A stretch of DNA of 64,000 bases from Nageia nagi. Lineage: Eukaryota > Pinophyta. The position numbers were made by a program, and so were the translations under genes. The stretch spans positions 23,622,001 to 23,686,000 of the forward strand of contig JBITNC010000002.1 of assembly GCA_050084985.1 (NCBI GenBank), read 5' to 3'. This document shows, in pieces, positions 26,862-39,228 of the stretch (within the stretch, counting starts at the first letter, position 1; every line of letters begins with the position of its first letter). The notes under the pieces were generated by a model. It made no database searches and had not been told where the DNA came from. It worked only from the letters and a program-made list of their open reading frames with translations.

Positions 26862-27055
26862 AATAAATAATATTGTTAATTAGGTATCAAAGATAAAATA
26901 ATGCTTTATAAGCATTTACTTAAGGTCACTTAATATTTATGGTTGTCTTCTAAAATTGTATGCTCAAAACCATGTTCTCAAACCATGGTATTCATTAAGG
27001 TCATTTAATGTTTACGGTTATCTTGTAAAACCATGTCCTCAATACCATGTTCTCA
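26862..27055. repeat. Direct repeat copy 1 (about 195 bp) with internal subrepeat
   Basis: It begins AATAAATAATATTGTTAATT and matches copy 2 (27960-28168). Inside it a unit of about 75 bp beginning (A)AGGTCA(C/T)TTAAT is present twice. Copies 1 and 2 enclose a C-richer segment of about 0.9 kb. The two copies could be LTRs of a small non-autonomous element, but TG/CA ends are not evident. Confidence 0.6.
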
Positions 27056-27959
27056 AAAATAGTACATACATAAGTTTGCATAAACATTATCGACTAAAGA
27101 GTCTCACTCCTTACATGGTCTCGAATGGTTGGGACTTGGAGGCATCCTAGTTTCATCCCCTCCCTTTATCAAATTCCTTGATGAGATTGCTCCTACTTCA
27201 GGTTGCCCCACTAATTGAGGTGATCCAAAAGTCCTCTAGACCACCTAAGTAACCTGGGATATTGCCCTACACATGGGTCCCCCCTATGTCAGCTATCTCA
27301 TAGAATGTTCCTCACTCTTGTACGAGGTAACCATGGTCTTGGATTGGTTGAACATTATGGATTCAATCTTGTATGTCATTAGGTCCACCATTGTCAGCCC
27401 AACCTCCATGAGTTACCTTATGTAATCTAATTCCTTGATGATCTCTCAATGTAGTTCACCTAGTACCCTCTACATCCTCTATTGATACTCTACTTTGCTA
27501 ATGGTGGGATTTTTATTAGAGATGATGCCCTTCTTGTCCTACAATCACATCCATCCTTATCTCTAGCAATGATTGCTAATATCATCAGCAATATCCTTAT
27601 CTCCCCTTGCATGGCTTGAGTTGTATCTAGCTATTGTTGTAGGGTATCCCACTCACTCTAGTACTGCATGATGCACAAATCTAATCATTTCTATGATCGA
27701 GGTGTTCTCAACTCTTCAACATCCCATTGTGGGATCCTCAATCTTGTTGGCACATCATCCTATGCCACCTCCCTTGCTTAGGGCTCTCCCTCCTTTGATA
27801 TGTTTAAGTAAAAATCCATAATAATATTTATAAGGACTATAGGTATGTTTTTTAAGGGGAGACAATTGGACAAAATGTAATGGATGTTCATCATCATCTT
27901 CTAATTACTACTTAGCAATTCATCCTCCATTCCGATGGTTGGAAGGAATGATAAATAAT
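27056..27959. other. Segment between direct repeats, no gene recognised
   Basis: About 0.9 kb, richer in C and T than the surroundings on the plus strand. It is stop-broken in all frames and holds no motif that I can name. Confidence 0.4.
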
Positions 27960-28168
27960 AATAAATAATATTGTTAATTAGGTATCAATGATAAAATAAT
28001 GCTTTTAAGCAATTAGTTAAGGTCATTTAATTTTTATGGTTATCTTGTAAAATTGTATCCTCAATACCATATTCTCAAACCATAGTATTCATTATGTCAT
28101 TTGATATTTATGATGGTCTTCTAAAATCATGTCCTTAATACCATGTTATCAAACTATGGTATCCATTC
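27960..28168. repeat. Direct repeat copy 2 with internal subrepeat
   Basis: It matches 26862-27055. The 75-bp inner unit is again doubled (about 28019-28094 and 28095-28168), with the shared AATACCAT(A/G)TT.TCAAAC.AT core. Confidence 0.6.
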
Positions 28169-28275
28169 TTGTAAATACTTATTTATAGACTTCTCTATGT
28201 AATAAAATGTATTCTGGATTTTAATTTCATACCAATGTGTATGATGATAAATGTAAGGATTTCTCATAAATGGGA

Positions 28276-28410
28276 TGTTAGATATATTTGTTGTGTAGCA
28301 TATGTTATTTTTTAGTATGTTTGTCTATTATAACAACTTGATTAAGTTGTTATGTACTCTTTTCTTATATCTACCTATATATATGAAGTAATACAATGTG
28401 ATTGTATGTT
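28276..28410 (+). repeat. LTR-like repeat D2
   Basis: It begins TGTTAGATATATTTG directly after the purine-rich AAATGGGA, as a 3' LTR follows its polypurine tract. It is similar to D1 (25434 on), with the palindromic AACAACTTGATTAAGTTGTT core and ATGAAGTAATACAATGTGAT tail. Confidence 0.5.
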
Positions 28411-30249
28411 GCATACTTAATCATTTTCAATATTTTTTAAAAAAACTATGTTCAATACATCTAAGTGAATTTTCATAATTTCTTCCATTTTTCTTACAAC
28501 TTGCTAAGGTCACTAGAATTTCCCTATCTAAATAATAGGGATATCCCTATAATTGGATTAATCTTAATGATTCTTTGTATAGAGCATAGTTTTCTAGCTT
28601 CCCAAATGATCATTTTAGATCCCAACCTTGATATACTTCAATTCCAATAATCACCCAAGTTACCTCCTTGAGAAATATGTATTCCCATGTCAGAGCTACA
28701 AAGAGAATATCCTATCACATATGTAACAATTGAGATAATGTTGAGTACGATGTAGCGGTGTTGTCATTATTTTCAACATGATAATGTCAGTGCGCATATA
28801 GTACCCATGGTTGCACATTTCAAAGGAATGACATCGATAAGATTCACAAAGTTGTCAAATGCAAAAACAACAAAGGGACCAAAAGTTGTCATAAGGTACC
28901 AAAAGCTATCAAGGGGGCCAAAACATAAATGGAAAATGAAATATGATTAGAGATGGTTTGGATAGGTTTTTGGGGTGATGACAAAGTTTTGTGCAACATT
29001 GGAATGGTCAGATTCCATGTCAATTTGATTCATGCACTCTTGTGGATTTTGGAGTAGTCAAAAATCTAGGTGAAATTGGCTTCATGAAAGTAAAATTACA
29101 AGCAAATAGTGATGATTCAATGGCTAAAATTTAAATCAAATATAGTACTATATACCACAAATATGTGGCCCAAATTTTGAATCAAGAAGGTGATCGAGGT
29201 GAAAATGGTACAAGCTGCAAAATGCAACTTTGTAACTTTTTATAGTTCTGAGCATGATTTTTGGCCATCATGGAAATACTTAGATGGCTATTTTGGGCTC
29301 TTGACATCTTCAAATTTAGAATTTAAAATTTTGTACACATATAACATGGTGAGATGAGCAACTTTTTCCTTTTAAATTTTTTTCAAAAATGCCCCAAAGT
29401 ATAAGAAATATAAATATGCACAAAACTAAGCATGTGAAGTGTTTGAAAAAATGCCTATGAAATCTTCATCGAAGGACACTTTATGAGAAGTGTTGTGTGC
29501 AAACTATGAGGAGTTAGACCTTAAAATATGAAAAAAAATATAATCTAAATTTCATGTTAAACCATGCACCTAGTAAGAAGTTATAACTCATCAAAATGCC
29601 TCCAGAGCTCTTTTTTCCTATTTCCTAGCTTTGGCATATGCATTGTTTGACAAAATACCTTTGGAGTTTTTATGATAAAATTTAATTAAGTATTGCACTA
29701 CACAGGAGTGCAATGTGTTTGATGAAATGTCCAAATGGATTTTAGTGGCAAGAAAGAAGGAATATTAGGTATTGTTTGATGAAATGCTCCTCCTCTTATT
29801 TTATGACATGTGGCATATTAAATTAGCTATTACACAAATGAAAAATATATGGAATGTATAGTGGAGAAATAAAAAAATACAAAAAATAATTATTTCCAAG
29901 GAATTTTTTAGAGAACCCATGAGTGGTGTGAAGAGAAAAATTGAAGATATATTTCCCAACAACATAAAAGAAGTGAGAGCTATGTAATTTTTATTTTTGG
30001 ATGTGCAGCAAGGAAATGAATAGATGATACATTCTTGGAATACCTAGAAAAAGATGTTTCATATTGAAGTCTCTTCATATTCAAAATCATGACAATGCTT
30101 GAAAGGTTTTTTAATGTGCACAGTTTGGTAGTCAGTTTACTTGTGTACATGGTATTGGATCTCATCTTCACGGAGTAGCATATGCAATGAGTCAAGAGCA
30201 TCTTATCAGTAATGAGTTTTAGTTTTTCTTTGTGATAAGACAATGATTA
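28411..30249. other. AT-rich stretch without recognisable gene
   Basis: Only short ORFs are present. I found no domain, LTR pair or RNA gene. The style of the text (repeated TTGACAAAATGCC-like phrases near 29.45-29.80 kb) suggests decayed repeat DNA. Confidence 0.4.
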
Positions 30250-30804
30250 ATATTCTAAGTGTTATAAATCCATTTTATCTATTTATTTTTGGACAAGTGT
30301 GAGAAGTGTGTGTGTGTAGAAATAATTGAGAGTGTGTGTGGAGTATTGATGAGAAAAAGTGAGTAAATAAAAGAGTGGACAAAGGCAGTATTTTGAGTTG
30401 GATCATTTATAATCTTGTGTGAACTGTAATCAATCATTTATCTTCTTTGTTTGAGTTCATCAAGTGGGTGCTTAGCGAGAAGAGTCGATGCTCCTAGCAG
30501 TTGGTGTGCTCCTTGCAATTGGTGCTGTAGAATGATAAAGTAGTTGATGCTATTCCTTGCAATGGGCACTACAAAATATTGTAACATGTTTATGGTTGGA
30601 TTTTGATTAGAGTCCAAGAATTCATTTTTAGGGATGTAGCCAAACTGGTGAACCTCGTTACATCTTATATTATGTATTATTTTTGATGTACTTGCTCATT
30701 TTATTTCAATTTTGCATCTCCTTGATTTCAAAAGTGAAAAATTTGTATTTAGTTTTTACACACACTGATTCACCCCCCTTTTAGTGTCAAACAAAGTTCA
30801 ACAA
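30250..30804 (+). repeat. Possible solo or fragmentary Copia LTR (U5 end)
   Basis: The right end has the phrase TTCACCCCCCTTTTAGTG, then AAAGTTCAACAA. Many plant Copia LTRs have this form just before the primer site. The usual TGGTATCAGAGC primer site does not follow, so this is a fragment or a solo LTR. The left edge is a guess. Confidence 0.4.
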
Positions 30805-30852
30805 ATAATTCTTAGAAGTAGGTTGGAAATGTTAATACCAAATATTTTGGAT

Positions 30853-31600
30853 TTAAATTATATAATAGATTTCCTTAACACCAATTAAAAAGAGAATAGA
30901 ATCCCTTTGATTCTTATTATTTTTTGACATATCAAAAAGGTAGATAGCAAGTGTCAACACCAAACTAAGAGTATGTAATAGGCTTAAATCTTTTGTTGAT
31001 GATGATGTATTTAAACTTACCTTGTAATTGCATACGTTTTTATACACCTCCTTGATGAATCATTAGAATGAAAAATGAAATAGTAGGGGCATAGATGGTC
31101 CCTTTGTCTTATTCCTTGAGTAGTTTTAAAATATCCCTTAGAGAATCCATTCATATGAATGGAAAAGTGGTGATCATTAAAAAGTGAGGAAATCCACTAA
31201 ATCTAGGCTTTATCAAAGCCAAATTTATGAAAGAATTAGAGAAGAAACTATTAATTTAGTTTATCAAAAGGACACTCATATCTTGTTTAATATAGAGGTC
31301 TATAATCTATTATTTATTAATTAAATGGATCAATTCATTGATAAATGCAACACCATTCAATAGGCATCTCCCATTGAAAAATGATCTTTGCTCTTCTGAG
31401 ATGATTATTGAAAGAACAACCTTGAGAGTATCTAATGCAACTTTAGAAATGATTTTATAGAATGCATTGTAAAAGGAGATGGACATTCTAAAAGAGTTAA
31501 TAGTTTTTACACATTCCAATTTAGGTATCATATCAAGGAAGTTGATGTTTACTTTCCTTAGCATTTTTTTTAGAAATAAATAATTCACTTTCTACCACTA
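30853..31600 (-). pseudogene. LINE (L1-type) reverse transcriptase remnant
   Basis: A 92-residue frame (31310-31588) reads SISFYNAFYKIISKVALDT, then IISEEQRSFFNGRCLLNGVAF. These match the RT blocks PISLxNxxYKIISKVxAxRL and IISxxQxGFxxGRxIxDG. Near 31060-31155 the minus strand reads NGFSKGYFKTTQGIRQRDHL, matching the later NGxxxGxFxxxRGLRQGDPLSP block. At 30853-31047 comes FDMSKNNKNQRDSILFLIGV, like the F-N-T...ILGF block after the catalytic site. The order is correct for ORF2, but the catalytic FADD is not visible and frames change, so it is a pseudogene. It is a different copy from the LINE scrap near 16.5 kb. Confidence 0.75.
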
Positions 31601-31649
31601 CAATCTCATTTTTTAAAAGCTACCAAAAATGTTTAAAGAATTGAAGGGA

Positions 31650-33600
31650 TGAAGCCTTTCAAACATAGAGATCCAAAAACTTTGATTTGAAAGAGGGCTT
31701 GTTAAACTTTCTCCTCTTTAACATGATTGGTAGGGACCTAATTTTGAGTATGAGAGATAAGCTTAGGAATGTAAATATCCATTATTTCTTAGGTTATCCA
31801 ACACTCTATCTCCTATTTAACAAATGTTTAATGAAAGGAAGAGATAACATATTCTTTCGAGACCTCTTCAAAAGAAATAATTACTCCCTCTTGAGTATCC
31901 ACTGATGTGATTCTTTTATGTTTCCTCTAAGGAATAGTAGCAAAATGGAATAACTTTTTATTCTTGATGTAGAAGCATTTATTGAAATCCAGTATTCAAT
32001 CCATAAGTGCTATGAAAAATCCTATGTCACTTCACTTTTTCTAGAGAGAGTAGGTTTTTAAGTATGTAGGTGGTCTTTAGGCAAGCACTATAGTTCATCA
32101 ATGTTCAAGCATTTATTTTATCTAATAGTTAGAATTTATGACATCATCAACAGTTGAAACCACTTTGTAAAATAACAAGAAATCTATATGGAAATCAATG
32201 TGGAGGTCGCTATAAGGAGGAGGGAGAAAAATAGTAAATGTAGGAAAACCACAAATAGGTATAAGTTATAGATAATAATAAGTGATAGAACTCAACATTA
32301 GGATGAGGTATCACAAGGTGGAATTTTGAAATAAATAATGCATGGGAGGCCAACAAGATAGATTAAAAAATACAAAATGACTAAAAATCATCTTACTAGA
32401 GGGGCCATCGATTCATGCAATTTTTTCCTTTGGGTGTATATTTTTTCCCTAAATAATGTCAATGAATAGAATTTGAAGATTAATGCATTTTATAAAAAGA
32501 GAAGAGATGGCTCTTTATTGTTGTAAATCCTTTATATCCTACATAATAAGAGATTAGCATGCAATCCCAAATTAAACCTCAAGATCTAGATTTCTTATTC
32601 ATTTAGATGTTTGCTAGAGTTCATTTTGTGCTCAAATGACCATGTTGTGGATGGATTATGGAGTGTATTTGATGTTCTTAATAGTTAGATATATAGGGAA
32701 ATACCTCCAAAATAGATCATGCTAAAATCATATTTAAGCTAAAATCATCCTATAGTTTCATGTATACATGTTCTACACAAATGATATAAATAAGCAAATC
32801 TATACTAATTGATAGGTGGATACAAATGCTCTACTTGTTCTCCAAGACTTGGAAAACCCTCATACAAGCTACAAGATCCATGTATACATGTTCATAATTG
32901 ATAAGAGATAAACCTCCATTCCACTCAATGTGGGGTGAGATAACCTTGAAAGGGTTATTTCATGGTGGGTTTCTTATAAAAAAATTATGGTTATATGTGC
33001 TTAATGTTGTTTATGGATGCTTGATTTTAAAACTATAAATTATGGTTATAAATGTTATATGTTTCTTATGGATGCTCAATGTTTTCCTGTAAGTGCTCTA
33101 TAAAAACTCAAAAAACTTGTATGATAATGATTATGAGTCCCAAAATGATGTCCTAAATGTCCTTTCATAAGAAAAGATAGTCAGAATCATTTGAATGAGT
33201 AGAAAAATCATCCATATGATGAGGTGCTTTGTGAGTTTTATGCTATGTTATATTTTTTATGTTTAAGCTTATTTTTGATGTTTTCTACCAAGTTGTATTT
33301 TTGGGGTGTTTACAGTTGCCCCATTTTATGCTGAATCTTGCAAGCATGCAAGGCTTAGTATAAAAGCTAAACATAAATGTTTATATTTAATGTTTTGATG
33401 CTTTAATTTATGAATAATGTTTGTATGATAATTCTCAATGATATTTGCTAACTCAAATGGTGGATATATGTAGGCATGCAAACCTACCTAATGTTGGGAG
33501 ACAAGTGCTAAATGATCTCAAATATATGATCAATGTAGGATGGCCCAGTTTATAGAAATATGTGAAAATTCTTAACTTATAACATTATATGCTTAACGAT
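31650..33600. other. AT-rich stretch without recognisable gene
   Basis: The 5' portion of the LINE may extend into the first few hundred bases, but no endonuclease motif could be read. No other gene or repeat pair was recognised. Confidence 0.4.
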
Positions 33601-33618
33601 GTGACTATGATAAGGCTT

Positions 33619-33870
33619 ATTTTTCCCTAGTTTAATGGTAATCAAAGGGATCTTACCCCAAGTTAAATAAAAAAAAAAAAGATGATGTTACTTTTCCCCA
33701 TGTTTAATGGAAAGCAAAAAAATATTGCCATATTAAATGGAAAGTGAGAGATAATGTTACTTTACCCCATGTTGAATGAAAACCAAAATGATCTTGGCCA
33801 TGTTTAATAGAAAGATAATATCATTTTCCCCACATTTAATGGAAGGCAAAGATGACAATGCCCATGATAT
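33619..33870. repeat. Imperfect tandem repeat, unit about 45-60 bp
   Basis: At least four loose copies of a unit of the form GATAATGTTACTTT(A/C)CCCCATGTTTAATGGAAAGCAAA are readable. Copies differ by small indels and by C/T and G/A changes. Confidence 0.6.
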
Positions 33871-36090
33871 GATCATAAGGTCCTAGAATGATAATGTTTC
33901 CTTGATGTAATGGTAAGAAAATGGATATTCTCAAAGTTAATACTATAATACAAGGATACATGATGTATTACCAATATAATAGGATTTAATGGTATTGACC
34001 TTAACTCAAGATATTGGATACCTTACCTCTCAAACAATGGAATATGGGTGAGAAAAGTGAATTCAAAAAAATATCATTATTTATTGTTAAGTGCTCATTG
34101 ATCATGGATATACCTATATCAAAAATCATATTTCATTGTTATGCCAAGTTTTCTCTCTATTTTTTTTTATGTTATTTTTATTTTCTTTTTTTATACTTGA
34201 AGGAAAACACCATGGTTAGATACAATAGATATGATAGAAGGATATGATTATGTACAATGGTTATGGTGGGCTATGTATAATGACTATGTTACAACTATTA
34301 TACACACAACTATATACAAGGATATATGTACAAGGTGGACTACAACTAGACTATATGTAAAATATATGTGCACAGATAAGGGTATGATTTAAAATGATAA
34401 GATCACAAGATTACACATAATCTAAACTTGATGAGATATGATTATTGCTCATTGATGAAGATAAAATTTGATCAAAGAAATTTACCCATGGATCTCAATT
34501 TCAATATCACTTATTCCATAAGACTATGTTTCCCTCAAAAACCATGATAGTCAATAATCCATGATCAATCCAAAAGGAATGAGTTTAAGGTAACTCAATT
34601 TTGATTATAACCAAGTGGTTATTTCATCATGGGGAATGAGGTCTATATATAATGATAATGAAAAATAGTTAAATAGAAATCAACTATGCATGCTTATGAT
34701 TATGTAAAAAAGAAAGGCACACTCAATGAAAACAAATGATCAAGGATCATGATGAGGTACAAGGGAACAAGATTAAAAAATATAAGAGAAAAAGATAAAC
34801 AATGAAGACATGATAAAAGATAAAGGCTCACAAAGTGGTATATATAATGAAAAGATAAAATGGTATGATAATATGAAAAAGATGCATGCCACACAATGAT
34901 ACCATACAAAGATGGTGCTACCAATGGATGATGATAAAGAAGCACATGATAAGTCTAAGAGATGAGTGACATTTTCCTACCCAAAAGTTTTCACTAGTGA
35001 AAATTGCAAAAGTGAAGTAGGCTCTAGTATGAACTCCTATGATCTCAATATGATAATAATCCAAGTTAATGAAATAACTAAAGTGATAATGTTCAAATAT
35101 CAAGATAAATTATAGCACTAGTGATGACATAAACACAAGAAAGAAAATGAAATTCAAAGAATTGGCTCAACCAACAAAATCATAAGACGATGGTGGATCC
35201 ACATTATGATAATCTTGATCTATGTTCGTAGAAGAACTCACTTGATTTGCATTGTAACTAGACAAATATTTATTAAAATTATCCAAATGTTGATTAGGTT
35301 ATGCAATTGCATTTACTATTGAGAATTTCCCATTATCAATAATATCTTGGGTTTCATGTTTCAATCACATGCAATTGCATTTACATAGTTTATGCAATAA
35401 TAAAAATCTCATATCTTAATAGACATTACCAAGAAATACCAATAATGAAAAGTGTATATAAGAGAGAGATAAAGTTTTAATAGTCATCTCATATATTATC
35501 TCCTTGCATAATAAGAAAAGGAATTCATATAAAATAATAATATATATCATAGATATTACAAATAAAGCATATATATCATTATTTATTTTAATATTTCTAA
35601 AGTAGAAAAGTATTTATATTTTAGGAATCATTAAGATGTCCATACATTGGGTTGTATGATTAGCTAACACTCACTATCAAACTTTCACATGGTATTACAA
35701 GGTTTTACCACATCATTGATACATTCATCCAATCAATGCATAATAATTCAATGATATTATGGTAACATCACCCTCAACTAAAGCATTGTTAACATCATAT
35801 TATCATTAATATGAAAAATATATCCCTCCCCTTTAATGATTAGTTTTCAAATTTTAAATTTTAATAAAATACTTGTAATTTACTAGGGTGATTTTTGATG
35901 TCAAAATATGTAAACTTAAATAGTTTGTAAAATGAGGGTATGTGCAATAAGATGAGTCCCACTTTGGAGAAAGTCTTAAGAACTTCTAGGCTTTTGTATT
36001 TGCTTAATAACTTTTTATTCTTTTAGAATTATGAAAAAAAAATATTTTACAATCTGTATATAATTCTTCAAAAGTTTAAAAAAAAAATAA
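33871..36090. other. AT-rich stretch without recognisable gene
   Basis: Simple-sequence-like text (GATTATGTACAATGG... near 34.2-34.4 kb) and short ORFs only. Confidence 0.4.
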
Positions 36091-36830
36091 AAATGATAAG
36101 TTTAAGTCAAATTATGCTTGCCATACATGAACACTTTTCGAAACAATAATTAGGGCTAATAACAAAATAAATATTGATGAAAAAATTACAAAAAAATATC
36201 CTGCACAATCTTTAGTGTCTTACATATCTTTTCCCAAAAGAATTTAGAAACATATTTTAATTTAGGTCTAATTATTCTTACTGGACATATCTTTTCCCAA
36301 AATAATTTAGAAACATATTTTAATTTAGGTCTAATTATTCTTACCAGACACAGTGGGGTATGGTCTTGAAATTATATTTTTTAAACAGTGGGTTTCATAT
36401 TTATTTAATACCTTTTTATTTTTTTAGAATTATGGACAAAATAATATGTGTACAATTTACATGCAATTTTTTAGAATTTTAAAAAAATAAAAAATGATAA
36501 GTTTAGATCAAATTATACTTATCGACATGAGCACTTTACAAAATGACAATCAAGGTTAATAAAAAAATAAGTATTCATGAAAAAATTGTATAAAATATCT
36601 ACATAATATTTAGTGTCTTAGGTATCTTCACCTAAAAGGAAATGACAATCAAGGCTAATAAAAAATTAATAAAAAAGTAAGTATTCATGAAAAAATTGTA
36701 TAAAATATCTACACAATATTTAGTGTCTTAGGTATCATCACCTAAAAGAATTTAAAAAAAAAAATTTAATTTAGGTCCAATTATATGCTTGTAGGACAAG
36801 ATGGAGTATGAACTTGAAATTTTATTTTTT
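36091..36830. repeat. Two tandem units of about 400 bp with nested duplications
   Basis: A unit marked by AATGATAAGTTTA(A/G)(G/A)TCAAATTA occurs near 36095 and again near 36495. The first unit contains a 63-bp tandem duplication (from 36222 and from 36285, core ACATATCTTTTCCCAAAA). The second contains a 99-bp one (from 36541 and from 36640, core AAATGACAATCAAGG). The structure resembles a decayed minisatellite or satellite segment. Confidence 0.65.
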
Positions 36831-37829
36831 AAATAGTGATTTCTAAACATGCCTATCAAATATTAATTTGTATCATCTAGGTATTAGAATAAATTACATA
36901 TTTGAAAACTAGACTTTGAGATTTACATTTTTATCTAAGTTACCTTTTTCAATATTTGTACTCTAAGTTCTTCAAATTTTGAGATCAAATTTGACCAAAC
37001 CTAAAAAATTAAGGAAAACACTTATTGTTTTTGGCCAAAAGTGGGACTCATCTTGCACTTATCCATGAAAACCTTAGTTAACTTTTTTTATAGATTTTGA
37101 ATGTATAATTATAATTAAAAAATTCATCATGGATCTTCAAAATTATATAATTTCTCTAAACAAAAAGTAGTTTTATATCTTATTTTATTCATAAAAAATG
37201 GTTAAGTTTTGGAACACACATTAAAAACTCTCTTTTTAAGCCCCTCTAAATATAATTCTAACATAATATCCTAGACTTCATAATTTATAGAATTATTTTT
37301 AACCTTCATTGAAAATCTTAGCTCTTCCATTCTGTTTAATAAAATTTCAAACTATCTCTATGACATATAGAATTATTCAGTAATGGGATCAATAAGCATG
37401 GGAATTTCACATAAGTAAATTGAAATATAAGAGCTTAATGCTTGAATAAATAAAGCATATAATAATTATATAGGGTATATAATTAATCCCTTTTAGATTA
37501 TCACCATAGTATGGTTCTCAAATAAGCTACAATGATAGATAAGATATATGAAAATGTTATATAGTATAAATACTCTCATCAATTCATTTTACTTAATAAT
37601 AGAAGAATTTCATAGCCACTTTTTAAATATTGACTTCCTCCTAGAAAATCCCTATAGAATCTTCAAATATTTCCCATAGAAGAAATAGTTTAATAATTTG
37701 TTTAAAACCTTTTAATCTTAAGATTTTGTTTTATAATAAGGGTAAATTATATTATCAAAAAATGATAGAGGGGTTTTTTTTGGACCTAAAATAAAATTAG
37801 CCACAAAATGGTTCCAAAATAGGAAACTA

Positions 37830-38130
37830 TATTAAGAACCCACTATTCCATAATAACTAGATTATTCACAAATACACATAAAACACTTCAATATGAAAAT
37901 ACCAAATACAAATACCACTTACTAAAGTAACTAAATTGCTTGCACCAATTTGAAGGGGGAACCTCCTAAAGTATAAGTTCTCTTCTCAAATGAAACTATA
38001 TTTCTTGCTTACCCATTACAATAGGGAAGATCTCATATAAATAGTCTTTTGTGACCTTTCACCTTTCAAACCTATTACATGTGGAATAGATACTAATATA
38101 ACATAAATAACATGTTATGGGTTCATAACA
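37830..38130 (-). repeat. Left LTR of element H
   Basis: It aligns throughout with 48527-48844, for example over TTGCTTGCACCA, then GAAGGGGG.ACCTCCTA, then ATTACATGTGG. It ends GTTCATAACA, against GATCATAACA on the right. Confidence 0.75.
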
Positions 38131-38716
38131 TTACCATATCCTTAAGCAACCTTTATCCTCAAAGCTTGTACATACCATACATCAAAACATAATAGCCTAC
38201 ACACATTAACATAATCCCACCACATAACACCACAAAATAGCCTATTCATATACTAAGGAGGATCATTACATAGTCGACCTATGTGAAAAGCTTTATCCTC
38301 AAAGCTTTCCAAAATATAAAGTATAATGCCTCCATAAACAATAGAGAGAGAGAGCAAAGAGCCAAGGAATTCAACTCATCTAAAGAAGCCAACAATACGC
38401 TAAATCTAAGTAGGAGCCCATATGAGTATCAAAATCCCACCAAGGTAATGATAATTTTGCTATTAAGGATTGAAAAATAATAAGAATGATCCAAAAGAGT
38501 CAACAAAGAAACCAACATGATGTTGTTACACTCTAAATCCCTTCTATGATGCTCTAAAGTATGTCTGCTATACTCTCAAATCCTGGCATGAATACTCCAT
38601 GAAATCCTACTATTCTACCATGTCCATAGGAATATAAGTGAGAGGGATATCCTCAAACTCTATAACATGCCCCTATAAACTTGAAGAAACTAGATCCACC
38701 TCATATGAACTAATAT

Positions 38717-39210
38717 TGTTAGAATTTGTAATGAAATATTGTGAATATCTAAACTCCTTGTAAGTTCAATTAATCACTTAAAGGATATGTAGATACCTTA
38801 AGGGATTAATTGAATTCTTTATTATGTGTGGACTTTGACCTAACCATGGGGTTAGTTGGTAGGTTAAAGTTAGGTCACACATTTATTGTAACCCTAACCT
38901 AACCCTTGGGTTAAAGGGAGGTTAGGGAGGTGCTCTCAAGCTATAAATAGAGGGCCTCTCCTCTTGTAAACACATCTAAGTTTTGGAGTAAGATTACTCT
39001 ACTAGGTTGTGTAGGAGAGAGCAAGAGAATAGTTGTAAGAGAGGCATAGATTAAGAATAGAGAACTAGTTGTGGATGTACTCCCAAGGAGGGAGGAACCA
39101 CATTATATTGGTGTCATATTGTGTGAATGATGTTCTTAGAATTGTAGATGATGAATGATTTAGCTTCCTAGTCTTGGACCTTGGGAATTAGATCTAGGCT
39201 AATTCCATTA
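38717..39210 (+). repeat. 5' LTR of element F
   Basis: 494 bp, starting TGTTAGAATTTG. It ends CCATTA, where the 3' LTR has CCATCA. The only other difference from the 3' LTR is ATTAAGAAT against ATTGAGAAT. Both differences are T or A in the 5' copy against C or G in the 3' copy. U3 holds inverted repeats and ACCTAAC motifs, and a TATA box lies at 38942. Confidence 0.97.
38836..38949 (+). promoter_or_regulatory. LTR F promoter: inverted repeats, ACCTAAC motifs and TATA box
   Basis: TGACCTAAC (38836-38844) pairs with GTTAGGTCA (38869-38877). CCCTAACCT (38892-38900) pairs with AGGTTAGGG (38919-38927). TATAAATAG follows at 38942. ACCTAAC, the AC-III form of the plant MYB-binding AC element, occurs twice forward and once reversed. 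The same block recurs in the 3' LTR, with its TATA box at 47405. The TATA call is firm; MYB binding is inference. Confidence 0.7.
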
Positions 39211-39212
39211 AG

Positions 39213-39228
39213 TGGTATCAGAGCTTGG
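39213..39228 (+). other. Primer-binding site of element F
   Basis: TGGTATCAGAGCTTGG, two bases inside the 5' LTR. It is complementary to the 3' end of plant initiator methionine tRNA, which primes minus-strand DNA synthesis in most plant Copia elements. Confidence 0.95.

Noticed and set aside
38337-38363. Short GAGAGAGAGAG run and other simple repeats considered as CRISPR or satellite
   Set aside because: These are ordinary microsatellite-like runs. No array of spaced identical repeats exists, and the DNA is plant nuclear.
38885-38930. Telomere-like CCCTAACCTAACCC in LTR F
   Set aside because: The plant telomere repeat is CCCTAAA. Here only two imperfect units exist, and they are part of the LTR's inverted repeat.
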